Source of the DNA: Porphyra umbilicalis
Taxonomy: Eukaryota > Rhodophyta > Bangiophyceae > Bangiales > Bangiaceae
Direction: 5' to 3'
Length of the DNA stretch: 64,000 bases
Assembly (NCBI GenBank): GCA_002049455.2
Contig: KV918988.1
Location: forward strand, 1-64,000
The notes beneath the pieces were generated by a model. The model had not been told where the DNA came from. It worked only from the letters and a program-made list of their open reading frames with translations, and did no database searches. The position numbers and the translations under genes are program-made. Position 1 is the stretch's first letter. Each line of letters opens with the position of its first letter. Shown here in pieces: positions 34,101 to 44,089 of this stretch.

Positions 34101-36003
34101 CCCCCGGACCGTCGGGAGGTGGCGCCCGCCCCACCCCCAGTCGAGGCGGTGGGGGGCGTGGGTTGCACTGGCGGCGGCGGCAGCCACCGCAGCACACGCC
34201 GCCGCCTCCGACGCTTCCGCCGCGCATCGTGGCGGCGGGTGAAAGCTCGGCCACCGTCGGCTCGGCGGGCGGCGGCGGCCGACCGGCGCTGCCAGTCGCT
34301 TCCGACGCAGATGTGGGGGCGTCGGGCATCCATCCGCCTCTGCCCAAAGCGGTGGACGCGGCAGCGACGCCACCGTCCAGGTCGCCGCCGTCTCCTGCGG
34401 GCACCGTCGTCGTTGGCAGCGGCAGCGGGGGCAGCGGCGACGACGGCGGTGGCGCGGCCCCATCGCCGTCGTTGCTGCCACGATCGCCGACGCGATTGCC
34501 AGCGGCGGCTGCACCCGCGCGCTCCGCCGACACCTCTGGCGGCAGCCGGCCGCCGCCGCCGCCGCAGCCGCCTCCACCGAGTCGCGGCGGCGGCCGCGGC
34601 TGGCAACGGCGGCGGCATCAGCAGCCGCAGCCGCCAACGCTGTCGCCGCGCGCCGCGCCGTCCGCGGCTGCGGGCGGCCGACCAACCGACCCGGCCGCGG
34701 CGGGCGGGGGCGTTCGACCGCCCCTGCCGTCGGCGGCGGACAGGACGGCACATCCGCTATCCCCGCAACCGCCGTCGCCTGTGCGCGCCGACGCTGCCGG
34801 CAGCGGCGGCGGCGGCAGCGTCGCCGCCAGTACCACGGCCGCGTCGCCCCCGGCGCGGCCGTCGCGGCACCCACAGGCCGCGTCTGGTGGCGGCGCTGCC
34901 GACGCAGCTGCGGCAGGGGGGGGCACCCGACCTCCGCTGTTGACGGCCGTCGCGTCGACGGTGCCCCCGGAGTCCAAGCCACCGACGACACACGCGGGCG
35001 CCGCCGCCGCCGCCGCGGGCAATGACGGCAGCAACGCGGCCGCGTCGCCGCCGCCGCCACCGCCGCCGCCGCCGCAGCCGCCACCCACGCGGCCCCGTCG
35101 GACGCCCCCCCCCGTGCTCATCATTGGCACCCGCGGCGGTGGGCGGCCGCAACCCCCGCCATCGTCGACCGCCCCCGCGCGGGCGCCCGCTCGGCGACCG
35201 CCTGCCAGTGGCGGCGGCGCTGGGTGGCCCACGGCCCCCTCCTCTTCGCCACCGCGACCGCGCGGGCGCCTGCCGACGCGCGGTGGCTCGGCGCCGCGGA
35301 CGCTGCCTGCCACCCGCGGTCGCGCCGCGCACGCCGCCGGCCACACGACACGGTCGGCCTTGCCGCTGCGCGCGGCCGCTGGCGATGCGGCCGCCGCGAG
35401 CAGTGGCCGAGGCGCGGCCGTCGACGCGGCTGCCGCGGGCACCGCCCGCGGGCGCCGTGCCCCCCCGTTAGGTGCGTACGTACCCCCATTGGAGGCTGCC
35501 GCGGCCCCAGCCCCCCCCTTCCCTCCCCCTCTGCCTGTCGACACGCCCGTGGTGGTCGGCCCCGCCCTGCCGCTCCCCCCCACGGCGGCTCCCCGCCTCA
35601 CCTCCTCCACGGTCGTCGATGTGGTGGCAACGGTCCTCGAAGGTGTCACGCTCGCCGACGCGGCCACCATCCCATGGTCGTCCACCGCCTCCACCGCCAC
35701 CGACGCGGGGTGGGCGGCGTGGTATGAAAAAACGGCGGCGCTTGCGCATCTCGCCGCCGTCGCGGTGCGCTTCCGCGCGGCCGCCGACGAGGCCGCCGCC
35801 GCCGCCGCGCGCTTCCCGTCGCCCGCGGCGGCGGGGATTGCGGCCAACGCGCGTGCCGGCGCCGCAATAGTCGAGCGCGCCACGGCGGCGGCGGCGGCGG
35901 TGTGGGGCGGCGGCGGCCCGGTGGCCGTTGTCCCCGTCGACTACCGGTGGGCCGAGCTGCGGCCGCTGCCAATGCCCGCCCTCGCCTCGTTTTTTTACCT
36001 GCG

Positions 36004-36034
<31 letters not shown>

Positions 36035-36491
36035 GTGGGCGGCGGCGGCGGCGGCGGCCTCATTGCCGTGCGCGCGGACTTGGCGGCGCTCGTCGACCGC
36101 GGCGGCCTGCCGCCGTCCACCGTCTTGGCGGCGCTCGTGCTCACCCGCCGCGCGTCGGCCGTGACGGGGGCGGCGGCGCTCAACGCGCTCAATGTGGGGC
36201 GGCTGTTGCCGGCGGCGGTGGTGTTGGCTGCCTCTGTGGGGGGGGGGGGGGGGCGGGGGAGGCGGAGGAGGGGGGGGGGGCCGCCCCTGGCGATGGACGC
36301 GGGCGCCTGTCGCTGGCCGACTTGACGGGCGTCGGTGGGGTGACCGACGAGCTCCATGCGTCGCAGCTGGCGGGCGCGCTGTGGGAGCTCCTCGGCGGCC
36401 ACGTGCGGGTGGAGGCGGCCGAGGTGGCGGCGCTCGAATTGCTCCTCACCCACCGCTTTGCGGTATTGACGGGCGCGCCGCCTCCGCCACC

Positions 36492-36522
<31 letters not shown>

Positions 36523-36543
36523 CCGCCACCTCCGTCAGTCTGA
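31124..36543 (+). CDS. giant protein with two Pho80-like cyclin domains
   Basis: About 1,806 codons from ATG 31124 (GGCCATGTCG). Residues about 395-555 resemble a P-type/Pho80 cyclin box: FFNGGRPVRTSLRHFLAALL, then LAPLTVHRLWVAAVLTV, then GMAGIEDRAEAARLEATVRA. The middle (about 560-1480) is disordered: an acidic GDGDGEGDGDGD tract near 790 and three RGG-tryptophan motifs (ARGGARGWQWRR, GGGGRGLHWRRR, RGGGRGWQRRR). A second cyclin-like fold spans about 1490-1785 (LPPSTVLAALVLTRRASAV, LNVGRLLPAAVVLAAS, then LADLTGVGGVTDELHASQLA). The frame changes once in the G runs at 36238-36280 and closes after poly-Pro at 36543. Pho80-type cyclins bind CDKs in phosphate or stress signalling (family knowledge); a partner is not known here. 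Confidence 0.65.
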
Positions 36544-36979
36544 ACTAAAGTCTGTCTCACTCTATTAGTCCTTTAGGGCGCGTGTTGGCTGGGAGGGAGA
36601 GGAAGAGGCCGCTCGTGGGGCGCCCAACCATGCCCGCGCCGTGGTGTTCCTGTGCTGCGCCGTGTTTGGCGGCACGCTTCTGGCCACAACCGTGCGGCGT
36701 GCTGTTGTCGTCACCAGGCTCCCCGTCCGTCCCTCGGGCGGGGCTCCCCTTCTTCCAGCCTCGTTTTCTCCCCTCCCTTGTCCCCCGGGGGGAGGCACGG
36801 CCTCCTTTTCGGGCGGCAACGTCGGCGGGGGCACCTCAGACGTCGTCATCAGCGGCGCGGCCGCCGGCGCGGGGGATAGACACCCCGGTCATAGGTGCCC
36901 TCCAGCGGCACGTGCGGGCGGCTGCAGCGGAGGGGCGGCTCGGGCGCCTTCTGACACCGATTCTCTTTGGACTGTGCTG
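36544..36979. other. 3' region of the cyclin gene
   Basis: GC-rich, without a supported gene. Short open frames lack ATG starts. Confidence 0.4.
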
Positions 36980-37081
36980 TAGAGTTGTGCAACACGCCCG
37001 GGGCGTGCTAAATTGCACGCTTCTGGCGTGCAACTTCACGTGTTTTGGGCGTGTCACGCCCTGCACGCCTAGAATTTTAGA
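36980..37081 (+). mobile_element. hAT-like terminus, fragment
   Basis: About 100 bp nearly identical to the hAT-like end at 22588 (TTGTGCAACACGCCCGGGGC, TGTTTTGGGCGTGTCACGCC). It is broken off where the sequence changes to GAGCGTCTCCACCAATG, a phrase found also at 62293-62309. A solo end or recombined remnant. Confidence 0.65.
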
Positions 37082-38446
37082 GCGTCTCCACCAATGCAGC
37101 CAAAAGCCAAAGCCAAACGTCACGAGTGCCCAACGTGTGGCCCTGTCACTGGCTCTCCAAACCTCGCTCCAAAAAAAAACAGGTCACGTCTCAATCTTGG
37201 GCTCCCCTGGATGCTCACTATGGGTGGGCCTCTTTTGTGGCCGCCACGAATGCCCGACAAAGAATCTCGGTGGATGGCCGATCGCCATATCACTGTTTGT
37301 ATGCCACACGCCTAGTTAAGGGCCAGTGTACCTGCTCTTCTGGGTTTTCAACAGGGTTGTCGCACCGGGTTGGCTGGTGCTTCAAATGGGACAGCTCATT
37401 GGCCGAAAGGGTAAGTGTCAGATCAGGCTTCCACTTTCCCGCGCAGAATGCAACGTGGACAATGACCTGGTGCCAGAAGCAAGGAACGTCGGACCGGCTC
37501 CACCTGACCCCTGCTCAGGCGTAAGGGGGAGTCGCCGGCTCCCGAGAGAAGCAAGACTGGGAGCTCCCCTTATACCAGCCCACTTAAACAGGGTGTGCAG
37601 AGCACGATTCTGCCGAAAAAAAGTAGGCCTTGACCACTTCCTACCCACATGCCGGCCCGTTATAGGCAGAAAAGCTCACCAGGTAGAGCTCGTGGACTAT
37701 CTTCTCTCTCGCCAGCGTTTTTGCTACTCCGTCTCCAGAATACTCTAGAGGCACCCCGTAGCTGCCATTTTTCCGCACAAGCGCCCCAAACTGACACCTA
37801 CAGTCGTCGCTATGAGGATTCCTCTTCGGACCTTCTTGACACATCTCCGATGCAAGTGGTATGGGGTTGCATGGGCCATTTCAGTGGACATGTGCGGCCG
37901 TGGCGGAGGGGGGAGGGGCGAGTACGTTTTTCTCATGATGACATTTATCGAGGATGTCTTCTCCCAACACCCCTTCCCCACCTGTATTGCGCCCTACTGA
38001 ACTTGCAACACACCTAGACCTAACTTACGTCTGGCCTTCATCAGCTTCCGCCATATTGTGTCCCCCCACAGAAAGACAACAACCGCACGGTGATGACAAA
38101 GGCGTCATGCAAGTGCCTGCAGGCAACAGGATCGACGAAGCACGAGCAAGACGTGATCCGCCCCGGATCACGTTTTTGACCGCTGCTGATCCATTCGGAT
38201 CAACAGGCCCTCTCACAGAGCCTGCACAGGCCTCTGAAAATTGGGTCGCGACCCGTCGCTTGCACGACTCACGTCTTCGGAGATCTGCTGATCCACTGGC
38301 GTCAGAAGGTGCTCTCGCAGAGGCTACGGAGGCCTCCGAAAGTTGGGTCGCGACCCAATTTTCTACGGACCACTGGATTTCTAACACGTCGCTCTGGAGC
38401 TTTCGAAACGACCGCGTAATGCTCATACCCAGAAGAGCAGGCTCAA
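37082..38446. other. intergenic with a local duplication
   Basis: No gene recognised. At 38181-38254 and 38286-38365 a segment ending in GGGTCGCGACCC is duplicated with divergence. It forms the left flank of the large transposon. Confidence 0.45.
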
Positions 38447-38449
38447 CTA

Positions 38450-39845
38450 GTGTCCATTCTACTGCACGCGAGGCTCAAATGAGCCTCAGATGAGGCTCAA
38501 ATGAGACTCCCTCTCATATGGCCTGGAAACGCGGCCTTTTGGGGGTGTCTGAGGCACCCCCTCCGAGTTTTCATCGTACACAGCCGCCGAGTTGGCCCAT
38601 AGGTAAGTGGACTGCGCTGAGTCCAGATCTATTGCTGATCCCCGAATTTTGTCCTGGGGGACAGAGACGGGGACTGACTCTGAACAAGAGCACTCTATTG
38701 GTTTGAAACGACAGTAAGAAGGCATCGAAGCCAATAGAAAGCCCGCGTTCGGAGCCGGGACCTTGCATCCGTCAGAACTCACTGTTTGTTGCCGCTTGAT
38801 TCGCATTTCTTGGCACGGAGCAACACTGTGGGCCGGAATATGAAATTTAGAGCAGTACGACAGAAAAAGATCTCCAAATATTAAGGAAGTATCTTTCGAA
38901 AGTGTAGACGGATATCCCAGAAGATGTACTGAAGAACTTCTTTCATTTGATCTGGTACACGTCCGCCGGATTGTCCCGGCGCCCATGAAATACGGTTCCA
39001 TGAGCTATCCCAGGGATCGTCCTGACGAGAGAGAAGAACGATTCCGAGGAAAACACAAGATACTATCATCGGCGCGATCCTCAAGAAAGATATCTGGAAA
39101 ACGTACCATCGTGTTTCCCCGCATGTTGTGCGGCATGCTTTCTGCGGCCATTTTGTGACAGGAATGAAGGACACACACGGAAACAGCTCCTGCGCACATG
39201 TAGCGGATGGCTCCCAGACTGTTACGCATATTGTTTTTTGGGGATTATTTTCTGTCTGGTACGTGCGGTCTTCTCCAGAGACGATACGGCGGACAGCCTG
39301 ATTTCTGGGATGCCAATCGCCCGCGATGGCTTCTCTATGTAATGTTGTTCGGTCCTCCTCCCGTATTTGCTGTAAAATCACACTGCAGGTAATTTCTGCG
39401 GCCAACCTACACGACTGCGTGCGGCATATTCTCTGATTTATAAGCCGTACGACCTATTGAGCATGCCTTTCAGCAGTGCCGTGGGGTCGTACCGCGAGTG
39501 ACACACTGGAAAGCCTTGCTATGTTTTGCTCGGTTTTTTCCATACACGAGCCGTGCGGTTTCCTCGGAAATCTTCTGGGGTGCGCTCGCGAAGAACATTG
39601 GAGAGATGGCCTTGGGACCTATTCTTTGTTTTTTCTTGGAGCGCATCGTACCAGATGCGCCTCCAACATTTAAGAAGGAAAGAAAACGCGGAGACGTGGA
39701 ACAATGGTTTTACCTCTCAGCGCGGAAAGCAGTGAAAAGAAACAAACGCACACTATAGGAACAATCAACAATCAAAAGAGACCGCCTTCCCAGAGGGTGG
39801 TCGCCAATAACTGCTGCACGCCAGTCGGCACATCAATAGGCACGT
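38450..39845. other. left subterminal region of the 17.6-kb element
   Basis: Contains the outer and inner inverted repeats. Two minus-strand frames (38486-39001, 38881-39405) are open for 170 codons each but have no recognisable domain and overlap, so I do not call them genes. Confidence 0.5.
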
Positions 39846-40889
39846 TCAGTCGGCCTCTTCGTCAGACAAGTCAACGTCCCGCACTTCGAGGTCCTTCAGT
39901 TCATTGTGCATGGACTGAACTATGGCCTTGCGTGCTTCTGCGCTTTCGGGTCGCAGGTACTTGGGATAATCATTCGCTTCGATGTAGCCCTTCAGGCACA
40001 GCGCACCCGCCGTCCGTACTGAGGTCCACACCTCGCTTGGCTCCATCAGGAGCAGCTCGGCAATGATCCCAGCCGCTGTCCGAGAAAGGTCCAAACGACG
40101 CTTCGTCCTTGTGTCGCCCTCCTTGAGAATCAACTGGTAGCCGATGGTACTGTCCTGTGCGAGTGGGTCGGAGAAGCCATCGTCTGCCCCTCCCCCAGCA
40201 GTGGATGCTGGCGTCGACACAACGCGCTCGATCGAGGCACGCTCCACTTCCGAGTCCATGTAGACACCCAGAGTTCTGTAACCAAGCAGTCGGGCAGAGT
40301 TTCGGCGGCGGTTCACCTTGTACCGAATAGACTTTAGAAGGGACGTGGTGACTTCGCGTCGCTTACTGGACAGATTGGCTGCTTCGTAGTTGATCTGAGA
40401 AGCCGCCTTCTCCACGGTCCTCTGTATCAGCATGCGTAGGTAGCGATTCCCGTCCTTGTTAGGGCCGTGCAAGTGCCCAGTGGGCACCATCCAGGAGATG
40501 CAGTCGAGTTCGCAGGCGCCCCCATTGGGTGCAGTACTGGCAGAGTCGGATGCATTGGCAGGGGTGGCGCCCATCCTACTGATCTTGCGCAGCTGTGCCT
40601 GCCCGTACTTCATGAAAATGGAGCATACTGCGTCCTGTGCTCAAGCCACATGGACGATGGTCAATCAGGTAACCACGAGGAGCGTTAGAAGCCGCGTGGA
40701 AGTAAAAGACGCTTCACATCGTTCGTCTTCATCTCAAGCGCCCCACTTTTCCTCGTGACTGCCTCGCTCCGGCCACCAACGTACCCCGTAATCGTTCCAC
40801 ATTGACGCATGAAAAGCGCGTGCCGTACCGTCCCTGTCGGGAGTGGATGTAGGCGTCACCAAACTGGCTCCACTGTCATCGCTCGCCAT
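39846..40889 (-). CDS. two-exon accessory gene of the large transposon, function unknown
   Basis: Exon 1 is 40785-40889, from ATG 40887-40889. Exon 2 is 39846-40634. The 150-nt intron 40635-40784 has GTACGT at the donor and GCACAG at the acceptor, and splicing joins the frames (FHASMWNDYG to DAVCSIFMKYG). The product is about 297 residues with a Ser/Thr-rich N-terminus, a basic helical region (SSKRREVTTSLLKSIRYKVN), a Leu-rich segment (TAAGIIAELLLM) and an acidic C-terminus (DLEVRDVDLSDEEAD). I do not recognise the family. By position it could play the role that TNPA-like DNA-binding proteins play in CACTA elements; that is inference. Confidence 0.55.
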
Positions 40890-41639
40890 ACTGGACGCAG
40901 TGAGTGCGAATTTTTGCACAGAGCAAGGAGAACGATGAGCACAGGGGGGTTGATAGTCTACTGATCCCCGATCGGTGTGACGCACCGCATGTCGATGGCC
41001 GGCATGCTGCAGCAGAGGCATGCCTGCAGAGACATCCCACAGCGAGGGAGGAACGAGAATGAATGAGAGATTGTCTGCCGGATAAGCGAGATCAGACGGG
41101 TTGATCGAGTAATGTACTTCCTACATCATCGAGGGAGCTGAGTGACATGTACTGAATTCCTAGACTATGATGGCCCCACACGACAACTGTGGAGCTTCTA
41201 TTTCGTGTACCTTTCGGATGCCTGTTACGAGCAGCGGAGGGGTAAAGACGCGGGTGCCACTTGAATTCAAATGTAAGAGAAAGAAGTACTGAGGACAAGT
41301 CGTCATCGGTTTGCTCGCAGAATTGTACTTATTCCACCCTCCAGCAGCAGCTGTCAGTCCGGCTGCAATGCACGTCCAACTGGATCTCCTGGTATCCGGT
41401 CAGATCCTGCGGCCGACGACTGCAGTGGTCGCGGCCGGTTGAGGCGGCGTTCGCCGCACACCTCGGCCGCACCCTTGCTGACCCCTACATCTGCAGGTCT
41501 GTGGCACGCGGTGGGGTGAACGGGCGCGGCACCGACGGAGCGCCCAGCGTGCTGACGCCGTCCTCTTCCCGCGTGCGCGCTTCCTCCCCCAGACGCACCT
41601 GCCTACCTGAACGCCGGTCACTGCAGCCCGGTGCCCTCG
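40890..41639. other. noncoding stretch inside the large transposon
   Basis: Probable promoter of the minus-strand gene, then sequence grading into the satellite. No supported gene. Confidence 0.4.
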
Positions 41640-43400
41640 AGGACCCCCGTGCTCATTTCTTCACACATCGTGCCCTGCAGCCGCCCACGCTCTTTGCACG
41701 CAGCGGGATCCCCGCTAGGGGTTCCCAGCTCGACACTGCAGCGAGGCGGGCAGGCCCTTGCGCGCCGACGCGGTCCGCAGCTGACCGCCCGACTCGGATG
41801 GTCGTCGCTCGGCGGCGGGGGTAACTACGGTGCGCGCGGCCGTCGCCCTCGCTCTTTTGCACGCAGCGGGTTCCCCGACCGGGGTTCCCAGCTCTGCACT
41901 GCAGCGGGGCGGGCAGGCCCTTGCGCGCTGCGGCCGCTCGCAGCGGACCGCCCCACGCGGGCGGTTGACGCTCGGCGGTGGGGGTGACTGTGGTGCGCCC
42001 AGTCCGTGCCCCCGCTCTTGGCACGCAGCGGGAGCGCCGATCCGGGCTCCTTGCTCGTCCCTGCAGCGGGGCGTACAGGCGCTGGTGCGCTGACGCGGCC
42101 CGCAGCGGACCGCCAAACTCGGGCGGTCGTCGCTCAGCGGCGGGGGTGACTGTGGTGCGTGCGGCCGCCGCCCCCGATCTTTGCACGCAGCGGGTTCCCC
42201 GATCGGGGTTCCAAGCTCTGCACTGGAGCGGGGCGGGCAGGCCCCAGCGCGCTGCGCCCGCTCGCAGCGGATCGTCCAACTCGCGCGGTTGACGCTTGGC
42301 GGTGGGGGTGCCTGTGGTGCGCCCGGTCGTTGCCCCGGCTCCTGGCACACAGCGGAAGCGCCGATCAGGGCTTCCTGCTCGACCCTGCAGCGGGGCAGGC
42401 AGGCGCTGGTGCGCTGAAGCCGCTCGCAGCGGACCGCCCTACTCGGGCGGTTGACGCTCGGCGGTGGGGGTGACTGTGGTGCGCCCAGTCCGTGCCCCTG
42501 CTCTTGGCACGCAGCGGGAGCGCCGATCCGGGCTCCTTGCTCGTCCCTGCAGCGGGGCGGACAGGTGCTGGCGCGCTGACGCCGCCCTCAGGGGGCCACC
42601 GAACTCAGACGAATGACGGTGGGCAGCGGACGTGTCTGTGACGCGTCCGGCCGTTTCCCCGGCCCTTTGCACGCAGCGGGTTCCCCGTTTGGGGTTCCCA
42701 GCTCTGCACTTCAGCGGGGCGGTCAGGCCGTTGCGTGCTGCGGCCGCTGGCGGCGCTGTTATCGGCGCTGCAGAGGGGCGTAAAGGCTTTGGCGCGCCGC
42801 CGCCGCCCGTAGCGGACCCTCAGACTCGGGGAGGTCACCGCTCGGCGGCGAGGTGAACGGTGGCGCTTCTGGCCGTCGCCCCTGCTCTGCGCCCGCAGCC
42901 GGTTCCCCGGGAGGGGTTGCGAGCTCGGCGCTGCAGCGGGGCGAAAAGGCCTTGGCGCGCCGCCGCCGCCCGCAGCGAACCCCCCAACTCGGAGGGGTCA
43001 CCGCTCGGCGGCGAGGCCGACTGTGGCGTGTTCGGCCGTCGCCCCTGCTCTGCGCCCGCAGCCGGTTCCCCGGTAGGGGTTCCGAGCTCGGCGTTGCAGC
43101 GGGGCGAAAAGGCCTTGGCGCGCCGCCGCCGCCCGCAGCGGACCCCCCAACTCGGAGGGGTCACCGCTCGGCGGCGAGGCCGACTGTGGCGTGTCCGGCC
43201 GTCGCCCCTGCTCTGCGCCCGCAGCCGGTTCCCCGGGAGGGGTTCCGAGCTCGGCGCTGCAGCGAGGCGAAAAGGCCTTGGCGCGCCGCCGCCGCCCGCA
43301 GCGGACCCCCCAACTCGGAGGGGTCACCGCTCGGCGGCGAGGCCGACTGCAGTGCTTTTTTCCGTCGCCTCTGCTATTCACGTGCACCGGGCTTCGCGAC
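41640..43400. repeat. satellite of about 160-163-bp units, about 11 copies
   Basis: Each unit contains a block like CTCTGCACGCAGCGGGTTCCCCG followed by CTGCAGCGGGGCG. The block begins near 41690, 41857, 42013, 42179, 42337, 42501, 42661, 42885, 43045 and 43206. The last three units start CTCGGCGGCGAG at 42841, 43004, 43167 and 43330, exactly 163 bp apart, and are nearly identical. 163 is not a multiple of three, and both strands are open by composition, so the long frames across it are not genes. Confidence 0.85.
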
Positions 43401-44089
43401 CGTGGCTTTTTGTGTGTTACTGCAGCGGGTGTAGCTCCTTCTCGGGCGCTTTGGGGGGCGGAACGACGTTGCTGGATCCCCTTGGTGAGCAATTAGCGGC
43501 GCAACGGCATATTGTGGCGCTGGCGCTGTCCACCCGTGTTGCACCCAGCAGACCTGCCACAGGAAGCGGCCTGGTCGGTAGCACGGCGGTCCCGGTCGGT
43601 CCACCATCCCGGCTGCGCCACGCGAGGGGCCACTTCAATCGGAGGACTTTCATTTGGAGCGCGGCTGGCTGTGGAATTACCAGCCGCCGGCGCGGTCATT
43701 GCACGCGGCCAGCGCGCCCCACGTCCTTACTGGCTCGACTTTGCAGCAGCCCGCGGCGCGAGTGCTACAGGTACTGGGGAACGAAAATTGGGGCCCATTC
43801 TTGGCAGCGCCGCTGGAGCCGGGGCGACGAGTGGCGCATCTGCGTTTTGCACGCTGCCGGTCACTTGCACGTGGCCTCTCTCCTTTTTTTGCAGCGGTCA
43901 GGGCACGCGCTCCACGCGACTGAGAGACGCAGAGAGCCACCCGGGCTAGGCGGCCAGGGTGGGAGACGCCGTTTGTGGCGCCCAAGCGCCCTTCATCTGA
44001 AGGGTCCCTGAACACTCCGTCGGCTGAATTAGAACGCAGTGGTCAGCTCTCACGGGCGACGCCCGTGTCGTTGCGCCCCCTTCAGAGCT
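43401..44089 (+). other. leader region of the Ulp1-like/JmjC frame, splice-acceptor-like sites
   Basis: No clear exon. Strong acceptor-like sequences occur at about 43410-43428 (TTTTTGTGTGTTACTGCAG) and 43878-43893 (CTCCTTTTTTTGCAG). A protein-like patch (WLWNYQPPARSLHAAS) lies at about 43660. Upstream exons of the large gene could sit here. Confidence 0.3.

Noticed and set aside
38486-39405. Two overlapping minus-strand frames near the left end of the large transposon
   Set aside because: No recognisable domain, mutual overlap, and terminal repeat sequence is included in one.
41653-43164. Long minus-strand frames of about 54-residue repeats across the satellite
   Set aside because: The unit is 163 bp, not a multiple of three, so the frame is not kept from unit to unit; openness is compositional.
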